A stretch of 64,000 bases of DNA from Periplaneta americana (taxonomy: Eukaryota; Arthropoda; Insecta; Blattodea; Blattidae). The stretch's first letter is position 1. The number at the start of each line of letters is the position of its first letter. The position numbers were made by a program, and so were the translations under genes. The stretch spans positions 97,616,330 through 97,680,329 of the forward strand of contig NC_091131.1 of assembly GCF_040183065.1 (NCBI RefSeq), read 5' to 3'. Below are positions 22,618 through 33,668 of this stretch, piece by piece. The notes below the pieces were generated by a model. The model was given only the letters and a program-made list of their open reading frames with translations, searched no databases and was not told the origin of the DNA.

Positions 22618-23059
22618 TAGGATTACCAGATGTTCTGGATTTCGCTTGACATGTCCTGCATCCTGCCAGGGTTCGTAAAAATCAGAAATTGTCCTGCTTT
22701 TCTTTCTTGCCAATTCCCAATGGACAAAAGAGAGTAACTATTGAGTTGGGGTCCATTAGAGGAATTATGTTTGTAAAATCCTTGCTCAAACAAGTCGAGT
22801 CACCAGAGAAGTATTAACAATCCGAAAATTAAATAAGGTAAAAGCTAATTTAGAATCCGTATACTTCAATTCTATTCATGATAATAGTTTTGTATCAGTT
22901 TTATTGTACAAAGACAAACAAATTACCTAATTATATAACAGAATGTAAAAAGACGTCACGTCAAGTATCAAGTTAGTCTATTATGCCCTGCTTTTATATG
23001 GAAAATTCTTTTTCATTTAAAATGACCTGCTTTTAAATTGTTACAATCTGGTAACCCTA
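22618..23059. mobile_element. Putative TIR element in THAP 3' region
   Basis: TAGGATTACCAGAT at the left and ATCTGGTAACCCTA at the right are inverted copies with one mismatch, and CCTGCTTTT-type words recur inside both ends. No convincing target duplication is visible, so the superfamily is unknown. Confidence 0.5.
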
Positions 23060-23213
23060 GTGCACATGTAGTGTATGTTAAACAGTGATATGATGGACCT
23101 TGTCAAAATTGTGTTGTTGAATGTATTGTAAAATAGTATACAGTAATATAGTAATTTCAATTATGTAACTAGTTTTTGCAGACTTAAAGTGCACTATACA
23201 CTATTACCTAAAG

Positions 23214-23219
23214 AATAAA
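23214..23219 (+). terminator. Candidate poly(A) signal for the THAP gene
   Basis: AATAAA, the first canonical signal noted after the stop codon at 21695. It would give a 3' UTR of roughly 1.5 kb that includes the element at 22618-23059. RNA evidence would be needed to confirm it. Confidence 0.35.
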
Positions 23220-23447
23220 ATCCCAATTATCTAACCTTGTTTTCTTTTATTTTCTGTCCCTGTTTGGCTGTATTTTAATTAGTTACATTATAAGGTAGTG
23301 TAAAATAGACCGTCTCTTCCAACTATTGGCTCCAATAACAATTTTCAATGAAAGATGATGTGAGGAATAAAAATTTTAAAGTTTTACTTTAAATTGAGGG
23401 TTTGGGGCGGGGGGAGGAGGAGGAATATTTACCGCATATAGTTCAAC

Positions 23448-23575
23448 TTTTCGCCGCTAGGCGCGCTGCTAGATACGCGGAGTAATTAGTTATTATTTTC
23501 GCTACTTGGGTGCGCTGCTGGATGCACGGAGTAGTTACTCTTTTCGCTACTTGGTGCGCTGCTAGATGTAATAAC
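23448..23575. repeat. Three-copy tandem repeat, 45-48 bp
   Basis: Units begin TTTTCGC at 23448, 23496 and 23541 and share TGCGCTGCT followed by AGAT or GGAT and CGGAGTA. The direct word ACCGCATATAG lies before the first unit (23431) and after the last (23583). Confidence 0.75.
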
Positions 23576-23679
23576 GCCTCTAACCGCATATAGATGGCAG
23601 CACGATCAATTCTACAACAGCGCCTCTAGTATGTGTTACGGGAAACTCTGTGAGTTTCGCATCCTGTTATATATTTACC

Positions 23680-24275
23680 CATGATTGCGTATTGTGTCCC
23701 TAACTCTCTTCTTATGTCTTCGCTCCTTATTCTGCCTGTGAGCGTTAGTCCTAGAAGCGGTCTTAGGAATCTCATTTCTGCTGCTTCAATCCTCTTTTTG
23801 TAAGATTCTCTTAATACCTAAAATTCACTACCGTATGACAGGGCCGGCTGTGATATATTATAACTTCCTTCCTCGTGACTTTTAGATAGACATCTTTTAA
23901 TTTGTAAATTTTTTGAATTGTATTTAATAAGGTTACTTTCTATGTCTTTATTTGTGTTGTATATAGAAATTTTTATTTCCCAAGTACCTAAAGGAATTTA
24001 CATTTTCTATTACATTGCCATTTATAACTATTTTGATTCTACTACTACTATTTTTGCCTTCATTGCCATAACTTTCGTTTTATTAATGCATATTTTTAAT
24101 GTTATACATGTGCAGAATTATATTTAATTTTGTTACATTTTCTTGTAGAGAATCTTCTGTAGCTGCAATGGGGATCTGATCATCTACGAATAGTATTATG
24201 TTTACATAGCTATTTGTTGTTTCCTAGATATATCTCTTTGGGATTTTGTGCCTTCCACACTTCTATAATTTTATA
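23680..24275 (-). pseudogene. LINE reverse transcriptase fragment
   Basis: On the - strand the catalytic box appears as ILFVDDQ, followed by the helix TEDSLQENVTKL, then VIENVNSFRYLG, then KRIEAAEMRFLRPLLGLT and RIRSEDIRRELG. This is the palm-thumb and C-terminal order of a non-LTR element. Frameshifts and stops occur near 24080 and 24030. The fragment stops exactly where the mariner-derived element at 24276 begins, so that insertion may have split it. Confidence 0.75.
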
Positions 24276-24999
24276 CAGGTTGTTTCCGGGCTAGTGTTAC
24301 AAACTTTCAGGGATGATGGGGAAGGGCATATGTATCAATTTGAGATCAGGAACCATGGTCCGGAAATGATTGAGTCGAAAGTTACAAGGAAAATATTTGT
24401 GTGGAAATGAAATAATTTTATTCCGCCTTACACCTTATATATGTGTATTTATCTGTACATCTTACACATAGCCTACTGTATTCATATGACGTTGTTTACA
24501 TTGTCTGCTTACAGTATTCCATTCAGTGCGCTGTCTGAGGAGTGGACAGCAAACTACACTAATGCAATGCAGATAGCGTAATGTGTAACGGACATGGTCG
24601 GTCCTGATATGCACGTCTGTAGACAGCAGTGTATGTGTACAAGTTGTAGTGTCCAGTCGATCAGTCCTAGTGAAATGAAGGAGTATACGAGAGTGGAATA
24701 TGCAGACCTGATTTTCGAATACGGATGAGCCAATGGGAACAGAGACAAACTCACAGATTGTATCGGGACAAGTACCCACGTAGGAGACATCCAGCCCATA
24801 CCATCTTTCCATGACTGTTCCAAAGGTTAAGGGAAGGAGGGCACATGGTGCGAAATCACAATTCCATTTCCACACAGCTATTTTTGCTTATAACTTTCGA
24901 CTCAGTCATTTCCGAAGCAAGATTCCTTATCTCAAATTGATACATGTGCCCTTCCCGATCATCCCTGAAAGTTTGCAACACCACCTCGGAAACACCTTG
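24276..24999 (+). mobile_element. Mariner-related TIR element, copy 1 (724 bp)
   Basis: Long inverted repeats of about 145 bp start CAGGTTGTTTCCGGGCTAG and end with the complementary GGAAACACCTTG; TA flanks both ends. It is the same family as 55356-56069. The interior retains only a stretch encoding an N-terminal helix-turn-helix peptide, so it is an internally deleted, non-autonomous derivative. Confidence 0.85.
24674..24849 (+). pseudogene. DUF4817-like transposase N-terminus, copy 1
   Basis: From the ATG the frame reads MKEYTRVEYADLIFEYG, then a TGA, then sequence homologous to the rest of the DUF4817 helix-turn-helix found at the start of many insect mariner-like transposases. After ANGN a one-base deletion relative to copy 2 shifts the frame. 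The catalytic domain is absent. Confidence 0.7.
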
Positions 25000-25089
25000 T
25001 ATATATAAAATAAGCAAATGTATTGAATAAATACCAATTAATGCTATAGTTGGCTAATATAATCAACAAATCCTACTCTTATTAAGGGA

Positions 25090-25256
25090 GAATGAGGGTA
25101 AATATCTGGCGCCTTAAAACCAGGTCCACCCGGCTATGTGTATGGTAACCCTGACAGAAGAGTTCCTGGTTCTCCTGGTAGGGGGTTGTGCAGCGGACCG
25201 TTGATCTACCCACGTAAAAAACTAATAACTCAGGAAACCAAAGGAAATAGCCGGAC

Positions 25257-25257
<1 letters not shown>
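25090..25257 (+). pseudogene. LINE ORF N-terminal fragment
   Basis: The + frame gives GNPDRRVPGSPGRGLC followed by PLIYPRKKLITQETK, which I recall as the region before the endonuclease in RTE-like insect LINEs annotated as craniofacial-development-protein-2-like. It runs straight into the AAT repeat at 25258. No endonuclease residues follow. Confidence 0.4.

Positions 25258-25311
<54 letters not shown>
25258..25311. repeat. (AAT)n microsatellite
   Basis: Eighteen uninterrupted AAT triplets. The polyasparagine and polytyrosine frames are artefacts. Confidence 0.95.
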
Positions 25312-25312
<1 letters not shown>

Positions 25313-25329
25313 TGCCAATATAATAAAAA

Positions 25330-26480
25330 AACAAATTATCAAAATTTTATGACAATCTCATTGGAGAGGAACAAATGGGATTTCGTAAAGGAAGGTCATG
25401 TGCAGATGGATATTTTACAATGAAACTATTATTAGAAAAACACAAATAATTTAATGTTGAGACACATATGGCTATTTTTGTATTTCAAGAAAGCTTTTGA
25501 TAAAGTAGACAAATCAAGGTTATTACAAATTTTAGTAGACGACAATGTTTCACAATAGTTTATCCACAATATTCATAACATATATAACCAAAATAAAATA
25601 ACAATTAAACAAGATGGTAAGCTATCATCTTGGACACCCATCAACACTGGTGTAAAACAAGGATATGGATTATCACCCATTCTCTTTATTATTTATATGA
25701 ACCGAATAATTAAAGAGTGGACGCAAACTCGCCATGGATATATACAAATTATAGACATCTTAAATTGGATTCAATTCTCTTTGCAGATGATTTGGTATTA
25801 TTAGCACTTTCAGAAGACGATCTGACCTCCAAAGGTCAATATGTAATTTTCAGCAAGTAGCAGCCACATATAATATGGAAATTTCAACAGATAAAACAAA
25901 AATTATGGCATTCTTTGGGAAATACCCAATACAAAGTAAAATTTGTCTCGATAATAAAATATTATAAAGATGTAATAGTTTCCCATATTTAGGTTACAAT
26001 GTTTCCATTTTTGAAGAATTGGACATATCACAGAAAATTAATAAATACACAAGATCTATGGGCATTATAAACAGTGTGGTGAAACCATCCTTGGTTCAGA
26101 AACACACCCGCATTGGTACACATTGGCACGACCGATGCTCAGCTATGGCAGCGAAGCATGGACGCAGATAAAGCAGAATAACGGCTTGTGAAATGCGATT
26201 CATGCGAAGAACAGCGGGCTATATTAAATGGGATATGAAAAGAAATTGTGATATTTTAAAGGAACTAAAAACTCAACCCATTTTGGATTACATTGTTCAA
26301 TATCAGTCTAATTGGAAACATCATTTGGAAAGAATGAGTAATAGTAGATTCCCAAAGGCAATTTATGATTATGTACGACATGGCCAAAGATCTGTAGGTC
26401 GTCCTGCTAAGAGAAGGTGTGAAAATTTTATGTGTGACCGTAACAGGCCTTGTGGCCTAACATTTGTCAGGCAGAAGAAG
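25330..26480 (+). pseudogene. LINE reverse transcriptase to C-terminus, decayed
   Basis: Across several frames the + strand encodes EEQMGFRKGRSCADGYFTMK, then SFDKVDKSRLLQ, then INTGVKQGYGLSPILF, then the catalytic DSILFADDLVLLALSEDD, then ISTDKTKIMAFFGK, then a C-terminal part from 26193 with MRFMRRTAGYIKWDMKRN and RSVGRPAKR. The order is that of a non-LTR reverse transcriptase plus the terminal G-R-P box. Many stops and frameshifts show it is old. The 3' end meets an AAT-rich tail at 26488. Confidence 0.85.
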
Positions 26481-26487
26481 AAGAAGA

Positions 26488-26559
26488 TAATAATAATAAT
26501 AATAATAATAATAGTAATAATAATAATACTAGTAATAATAATACTAGTAATAATAATAC

Positions 26560-26617
<58 letters not shown>
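26488..26617. repeat. AAT/ACTAGT-AAT microsatellite at LINE 3' end
   Basis: AAT triplets are interrupted by four ACTAGTAAT or ACTAATAAT units. It probably grew from the LINE's 3' tail. Confidence 0.9.
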
Positions 26618-26619
<2 letters not shown>

Positions 26620-26794
26620 ACATAATAGTAAAAAGCCGACGGCATTTATCTGAGGGAAACTTGTTTCCTGATCAACGCTCTATATAATACAGTAGAGGGC
26701 CTTAGACTAGAAATGTTTAGCTTAAATGTAGTTCTGTTTATAAGTATGCATAAGGGTGTAATTATCTGTCTTATTTGAACTGTTGTATCAGTGA

Positions 26795-26970
26795 AGCGAG
26801 GTGAGTCAGTGAAGTTATGGTTTTACAGTGCAGTGAATAGTTCCGATCAGTGATAATTTATAGCGTCAATGAAATGTGTTCTATAGTGTCAGTTGAAATA
26901 TGTTATAGAGTGTCAGTGAAATGTGTATTAAAGTGTCAGTGAAATGCGTCATTAGTGCCACTACAGTGAG
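26795..26970. repeat. Degenerate tandem repeat, ~26-bp unit
   Basis: Successive units contain GTGTCAGTGAAATGTGT followed by TATA/ATTAA, clearest between 26860 and 26960 and weaker upstream. Confidence 0.6.
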
Positions 26971-27039
26971 TGAGATGAGAGTAAAATGAAAGACTATTGA
27001 AACTTATGTAGGGCCTATACATATGTAGGTTGTATTGTA

Positions 27040-27180
27040 AAATTAGGTTATTTTATGTTTTATTATTAATTGTAATTATTGTGTTAAATTGTATTGTTTA
27101 TTCTTTTTGTATTGTGTATATAATTGTATTGTGTATTGTAATTTTATTGTGTATTGTTTATATTGTGTATACCACTGCCA
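27040..27180. repeat. TATTGTG low-complexity block
   Basis: Irregular ATTGTGTAT/ATTGTTTAT words. The hydrophobic open frame across it reflects base composition. Confidence 0.65.
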
Positions 27181-28972
27181 CCGGGTGCTTGCCCACTTGC
27201 AGTGTAAATAAATACATAAAAACCAAAAGAATCATGTCACTACTGCATTTACTCTAATATGATCTAAAAAAATAATATACATGAAAAATAATATTAACTA
27301 GTGACTTATATGCCTCTCAGGCAGATAATCCCACATTTTGTCGTGCACTGTAGGTCCGTATATCCAATTCTCAGCTCCAGAATTTTGATGACATTTATTT
27401 CATTACTAATTTCAAGCTGACTGTAATCAAATTACGTCGGTAGAATTGTCTGCTCTACTAACTGCGTTAAATGTTCGAAGTTGCTACTCTCTTTCCCATA
27501 TGGTGTTAACCCTACATGTATGCGCCTCATTTTCAAGATTATACTTTTATTCGCTTTTATATGGAATTTGTAAACTCGGAGAAAACTTTCGTTTATTGTA
27601 CGATTCTAGACCAATTAAAAAGAAACGATACTTTTTAGTGGCTTACAGACTCGTGTATATAGGAAATTGTTTCGAATACTAGACCCTTCTCTCTTTTTCG
27701 CTTAAATGTATTAAACGGATTAGAATTGTACTTTCTAGTTGGATGAGGGTAATACGAGAACAAAGAATGCAGTCTACTATTTGGTATGCGAGGAATTTTC
27801 GTAGTCATTGTTCTATTCCCATGTGGAATTCTTCGCGCACAAACTCAATTTATTAGTATTGTTTTTGTTTTTAAGTAATTCTGCAGAAAATCTCTCCAGT
27901 GCCATCCCCAGTAACAGGATTACGAACATTAAGAAATTAACAGATATTTGATTCTCTACAAATTCTGATATTTTTGACAGGTAATCTCAGTGTTTCGCCA
28001 TCTTATATCGCCCAATATTTCCGAGCTGCGTTGCAACCAACTTTACCAATTTTGAAATGCAATCCCTCAACTACGTTATTAGTTCTTTGCCAATGACTTA
28101 ATACTACTTCAAAGACATTCCACATTATTGGAGGTAACAAGCTGAACTGTCTCAGATGTACAGCGAGGATCATAATTGTTGAGTGGGCGAAAATGTTTCA
28201 AAATCTGTAGCGCGGTTCATAAGAGATTACAGTTTTAATTCCTTCTCAGCATATATATCTGCAATATTTAAACAGAAAAGCGAAACGAACATCTCGTCAA
28301 ATTATGACCGAAACCTTTAGATTCGGAACATGCGTAGTGTGATTCTTTGACTTGGGAAAAACCGGAGACTCTCAATATTACCTCCCTCATTGTACGTTAC
28401 TTCCATATAGGGTCAAGTAGGGCTAATATGATACAGTAAAGAAGTGGGGCTAATTTGATATAGATTTCAAAATGTACAGTACCGTAGAAGTGCGTAAAGT
28501 CAATCAGTGGGTGTTTAATCGATCATTTGCAATTTTTATTGAAAATTATATATTTTCTCAGTTATTTCTTAAAATTTTGTTATGCTGACTTCATTGCCTG
28601 ACATTGCAAATGTAAGCGAGAGGGGCAATAAAAAGCCTACGCATGCCAACAATGGGAACACAGTGTAATTACCGTTGAAGTGAAAATTGTTATTTTCAAC
28701 TTTTTCTCTTAAATGAAAACAAAGTCTTACACACTCTAAATTATCGTCAGCAGTGAAAGGAGGCAGGAAGTATACGTAAATACTTTTTGTTGACATTGTA
28801 TCCTGAAATAATAGTTTTGCATTTCGTAAATGTAAGTATTGAAACTTATTATTTTAAGAAAACTTGTACCTTTGTAGGGTTAAGTCGATCATGCCATCGA
28901 CCTACTCGAAGCAGATAGGACCAGCAGGAAGAATAAATTGTTCGCCGGAATACCTCAAACTAACACTTATAA
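27181..28972. other. Non-coding stretch
   Basis: No gene or clear repeat is supported; short open frames are scattered and motif-free. Confidence 0.35.
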
Positions 28973-29137
28973 ACAGAAAAGTGTCATAGTATAACTTATA
29001 TTGATGGGATAATGGGGAAAGAGGAAGACGAAATTATGGTGAATTTCTTGCGTAAGAGAAGCACTGCCAAAGGAACACATTTTGTACACCCCTCTGTACC
29101 TGACTATGGGAACAACGTAGTTTCTAAAGTGACATGA
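28973..29137 (+). pseudogene. Short frame resembling a pogo/CENP-B-type C-terminal module
   Basis: A 54-codon + frame between an upstream TAA and a TGA reads ITYIDGIMGKEEDEIMVNFL and later THFVHPSVPDYGNNVVSK. A V-x-F-L-R-K strand followed by a G-x-x-F-x-x-P turn recalls the small C-terminal domain seen after DDE_1 (jerky/pogo-like) transposase domains in insects. Nothing upstream supports a full gene, so it would be an isolated exon or relic. The assignment is tentative. Confidence 0.3.
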
Positions 29138-29801
29138 GGAGGGGAAGATTTCAAATAACATCTGATATAAATCTAAGTAATGTTGGATTGCATTTTAGAT
29201 TATAATTGAATTGTGGTATTTCAATGTAAATTTTGAATTCTTAAATCTTTGTTTGTTGGTGTGTGAAGTATTAAAATGTGTTTTTATGTTTTATAAGTTG
29301 GCAATCATAGTCACGTTTGCACAGTGGAGACCTATAGCCCTAATTGTATTGAATAGTATGATCACAGTAACAAAAGATACACTATATAATGCTATAGGCA
29401 TATATTCTAGATTATTATTGTTTTTACACCCCTTATAACAAATAAAATATATGTAATACACATAATTTGTTTTTTAAAAACATAAAGAGAGATCGACTTT
29501 ACTCCGCAATATTTTAAAATCGATCTTAAACTAAAAATTCAATGGTGATCGAGTTTACCCTATTTAAGCAGGTAACTTCGATCACAAGTCAAATAAAAAC
29601 AACAGTTTTTGATAGATTGTAATTCAATTCTTGTAACGTGCCTTCATAAGTGAAGGATATGACGACAAAATGCTATATTCTGAGGAATTTCGCTCCATTG
29701 CATAACCTTAATATCATAAAAAAATTGCAAAATTTTGATGGACTTTACCCTCTTCTACGGTACGAAACGCTTAGTTTAAAATGTTTAAAACTGCGATTAT
29801 T

Positions 29802-30588
29802 CAAGATGCGGCAGAGGAATCGGACGATTTTCAAATGGAAATAACTCAGTAGTTATTTCTATTATAACAAATATATTACTGCCAAAAAAACTGGCTATGT
29901 ATGCCACTTTGTTGACATACATTTAGATTGTCTTGAAAATTATATCCTTCAAATGGTGTCCATCTTTCTCTATGCACTTTTCAAGTTTTTCCCTGAAGTT
30001 GCGTGGCGCTCTTTCCTATATTTCGCCATCAATGTTGGCGATTTCCTGGACAGTGGCAATCTTCAGGTCATCAGTTGTTTGGGGTCTGTTTACGTACACT
30101 TTGGATTTCAGGTAAGTCCACAGAAAGTAGTCGCAGACGGTAAGGTCAGGCAAGAGGGGAGGTCAGGGAATGTCGCCACACCGAGAAATGATGTGCCGTG
30201 GAAACATGCGGTTCAGAACTGTTATCGAATTTTCAATGTTATCTGGCGTTCGTACACTTCGAACGTGTCCTGGTGGTTTCTTCTTGCAAGCTGATGTTGA
30301 TAATCGAAAGTTTTGTACCCATCTCAATATGGTATTGCGAGCAGAAACGGCTCCGTGACAGCCAACATTAAATTGGAGAAGAAAGGCACGCTGGGTTTTC
30401 ACAACTGAATCACCATTCTTGAAAAATGTCTCGATAACGACAGCACGGCGATCCGAGCTCCATACTTCCATGATTACACAAAATGGCATAAAAAATGCTA
30501 ACAAACGACGGTAGATCGATATCCTTAACCCTTCATGTTGCTCAGTAAACGACCTTCTAAAACCGTCCGATTCCTTTGCCGCACCTTG
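29802..30588 (-). mobile_element. Internally deleted mariner-like element
   Basis: The inverted ends are CAAGATGCGGCAGAGGAATC at the left and, reversed from the right, CAAGGTGCGGCAAAGGAATC, followed by CGGACG on both sides. TA follows the right end. The only gene, on the - strand, has lost its centre, so this is a deletion derivative. Confidence 0.82.
29923..30471 (-). pseudogene. Mariner-like transposase lacking its catalytic centre
   Basis: From the ATG of MEVWSSDRRAVVIETFF a DUF4817-type helix-turn-helix follows, with FKNGDSVVKTQRAFLLQFNV, RNTILRWVQNFR and KKKPPGHVRSVRTPDNIE. The same frame then passes through NRMFPRHIISRCGDIP directly into the end of the DDE domain (PDLTVCDYFLW) and the C-terminus (NRPQTTDDLK and NFREKLEKCIEKDGHH). 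The segment with the first two catalytic aspartates is gone. Two in-frame stops remain, a TGA just before PPLLPDLT and a TAG after IDGEI. It cannot make transposase but kept both ends, typical of a trans-mobilised copy. Confidence 0.85.
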
Positions 30589-30599
30589 TATAAGTACAT

Positions 30600-31896
30600 T
30601 TTATGCTCTTTAAGGAGTAATATTGAACAAAAGTAAAAAAAAAAAAAAATCATTATTAGCGTCATAAATTTTTCAAAAGGAAACGCAGCTTTGTTTCTTG
30701 AAAAAACTTCGACGTGATACTCGGTTACTTTTTTTTTGCTCTTGAATGAATACAGATAGAATAATTTTTTAATCTTCTTTTACTCAGACTAATGTCAGCT
30801 TCATTTTTCTCTACGCAAGAAGGGCTTTTATGATATTATGTTTACAATGCAAGTAATTGACAGAGTTGATCCATTTTCTAACATAAAGTAATTTATTTCC
30901 TCTTGAGGGGTATTTCATAATATCTCAGCTCTTGAGGGATGTTTGAATTGACATGTTAGCATGGTGCCTACAATTCAGTATAAGTTAAACAATTTACACA
31001 TATATACTTATTTTTACTTATTTATTAAACAATTTTATCTCAATAGTCATTCTTCTTACTGTTAAAATTTAACAGATCTTTGGAAAATATATTTACCATT
31101 ATTTAAAAAGTTTTGTAATTTATTTTGGCAGTACAAATGTATCATAATTTTCTCAATCTATTTCCTTACACACAAAACGCTTATTTTGACATAAAGCATT
31201 AGAAGTAAGTGTTGAAGTTTCAGTAAACTGTATAAATTTTAATAGAAAAAAAAAAGAGATCATTAAAAAAGTTACTAAATCTTAATTAATTTTAATGTGA
31301 TTTCAGCCGAACTTTTACAGTGAAACATTAAACTTCTGTACCACAATAGCCTTACTTCATAGCTCTGTATAATATGGCATTGTATCAGAATAGCCTTATA
31401 GATGCATCACAGTAGTCCACACAGAAAGCTATTATGATGCAATGTTTTTGTTTTAATTTTATCCATTATTAAAAATAAAAAATAAATGTAACTACAAATC
31501 CTTCGTATATGTCCAAAGCAGCACATGACTTTTTTTTCAAATTTGTGTATGCTTTGGTAGAAAAATTACAGAAAAAGATTAAATTTTTTGTAAAATAATA
31601 GCCCTACGTGACCTTAAGTGGCAAACTCAAGAACTCCATCGTCCATGTCATCGTATAGATAATAATCGAAGATTTGGAAAAGATCTTCCATGAGTACAAA
31701 TGGCAGCCCCGTGAACCCTAGCAAACTGTTCCTAACAAGGAGTTCAATAAAGTTCAGGTATATCTGACTCAGTCTCTTACTTAAAATTTGCCTCCAAGGG
31801 GTGCGTTCGAAGTGAAATAAGCAGCCAGATTCCGTCGAAGGCATTAGTAAGTGCATGTACATTATCGGTTTCGAAGTTCGATACACCATGTGATGA
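30600..31896. other. AT-rich non-coding stretch
   Basis: No gene is supported. On the - strand at 31614-31800 a frame ends in DYYLYDDMDDGVLEFAT and a stop; it could be the end of an unknown exon but has no recognisable motif. Confidence 0.3.
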
Positions 31897-31904
31897 GTAT
31901 AGGG

Positions 31905-32143
31905 CAGGGATACAGAACTGGCGAGAGAGGGGTGGAAAGCATGGGGAAAACTTTGGTTCTCCGTCCACAGTCCACCGGCGTTGAATGACGTATCTGTGGC
32001 CCGTACGCAATAACGTAACACAGACACTGAATACAAATCCGCTCCCCTACCAAGTTAATGGCGCGGGAGTGGAAGGAAGGGGTGAGTGACGTATTCCGAT
32101 GAGTGACGTAACGTCACAATTGTCGCCCAGTTCTGCAAGCGTG
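31905..32143. mobile_element. hAT-type MITE, 239 bp
   Basis: GTATAGGG at 31897-31904 and 32144-32151 is a perfect 8-bp target duplication. The ends CAGGGATACAGAACTGG and, reversed from the right, CACGCTTGCAGAACTGG are imperfect inverted repeats. The interior is GC-rich and non-coding; apparent frames across it are chance. Confidence 0.85.
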
Positions 32144-32151
32144 GTATAGGG

Positions 32152-33415
32152 TAAAGTTGTTTTATATGGTATAGTTCAACTATTGTATATTCGCTCATAT
32201 GTCTCTTCAGATTTCCTGGCTGAGAGTGCAAATACAAGTAGCAATATAGAACCTATATTATAAGCTATCTCTTGTGAAGAGTTGTAAAAATTGTCTGAAG
32301 GTATTATCGAAGAATATTTCGTCACTCCCAGCAAGTAATCACATGTTGTTTGCAATTAGTATTAGTATCCTATTTGGGTCATCGTTACCATTGACATACA
32401 GAAGAAAATGTTCATTGGACTTTGTCAAAGGGAATGGATGATTGATGCTTACCTTCTCTACAGCAGCAGAAATTGGAGGTCTCCTGTTTTGTTGTAGGTT
32501 TATAAATAATTTTAGAGCATTCCTCTGGGGTATTCTTACTAGCACTTCTTCGTTTTGATGTACTGTATCTTTCGTATAATTTCGCTGGGATTGGTGTCAA
32601 GGGAACTCTTGCCAAATGTTTTATGTTCTAAACACTTTATTTTGTCAACGATTTTGCACCATAAAAAGCATGATGATGTGCATTTAAATTGCGTTGGTAC
32701 ATGATGAGATTTTCCATATCAACATTAAATTTGTATACATATTGCACTACATGTCGCTTTATCTTCGTAAGGCTAGTATTTTTTCGTGAGATTATTGTTA
32801 CAGGAGTGATGCTCAAAACAGTAACCTTCATTGATACGGTTTCTTCTTTTTAGACATTACTATTTTCGGAGTCATCGTAGATCTTGCACTGTGAACACGA
32901 ATTTAAAATATGACTTCAGAAGTGACTGGTGAAATATTAGTAATGTAATCACGTATCCATAGTTACAACAGTAACAATTTATCCCATTATTTTTACTTCA
33001 TTGTTCCCAAGATTTATTTAGCACATACTTAGTTCGACGTTTATAGATGATGCACTAATAGGTACACCGCGGACGAAGAACGATGGACTAGTTGATATCT
33101 GTTGAAGGGACAATAATTTACATTGGACGAAAAATGAATCAGGACGAAAAGTAAATGGACCAACGTAAGTGAAGATTTGAGCATTGGACAACATTGTTGG
33201 ACGAAAGTTCAGTTGGACATATTCATATGGAAGACATACCTGAACCTGAACCGCACGTACAAAACACTGTCGTCTACAGATACAGCTCAGAATTAAAAGA
33301 AAATCCGGAAATGTCTTCAGAAAAAAAGTGTTAGTGACGTTTGTCTATTAATAGAACATGCAATCGAAAACAGAAAAGGACACTGTCCGAACTACATATG
33401 ACATATAAGAAAATA
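32152..33415. other. Non-coding stretch with an unidentified - strand frame
   Basis: No recognised gene. A - strand frame at 32412-32615 (with PLTPIPAKLYERYSTSKRRS) ends near a GT that could be a splice donor at about 32456, but I do not recognise the peptide. The words TTGGACGAAA and AGGACGAAA recur between 33065 and 33225. Confidence 0.3.
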
Positions 33416-33426
33416 TCGAAGGACAA

Positions 33427-33657
33427 ATCGGCACGGTAGCGTAGTCGGTATACCGCTGACCTTTGTGCTCGAGGTTGCGGGCTCGATCCCGGCCCAGGTC
33501 GATGGCATTTAAGTGTGTTTAAATGCGACAGGCTCATGTCAGTAGGTTTATTGGCATGTAAAAGAACTCCTGCGGCACAAAATTCCGGCACATCGGCGAC
33601 ATATATAACCTCTGCAGTTGCGAGCGTCGTTAAATAAACCATAATTAACTTTTTTTT
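33427..33657 (+). repeat. tRNA-headed SINE with target duplication
   Basis: TCGAAGGACAA lies at 33416-33426 and 33658-33668, a perfect 11-bp target duplication. The head carries the A-box-like GGTAGCGTAGTCGG and the B-box GGCTCGATCCC. The body includes TAAAAGAACTCCTGCGG, AAAATTCCGGCACATCGGCG and GTTGCGAGCGTCGTTAAAT, and the unit ends in a T9 run. The clean duplication points to a comparatively recent insertion by LINE machinery. The body strongly recalls a SINE core shared among insects, but I cannot name it with certainty. Confidence 0.88.
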
Positions 33658-33668
33658 TCGAAGGACAA

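Noticed and set aside
24462..24875. 137-codon - strand frame, with a similar one at 55576-55869
   Set aside because: Both lie opposite the DUF4817-coding strand of the mariner-derived elements and contain no motif; the conserved peptide is on the + strand.
26369..26653. Polyisoleucine and polyasparagine frames
   Set aside because: They are translations of AAT microsatellites, as are similar frames near 11546, 25082 and 35243.
31614..32036. 140-codon - strand frame
   Set aside because: Part of it runs through the hAT MITE at 31905-32143. Only the last ~60 codons lie outside, and they match no family I know.
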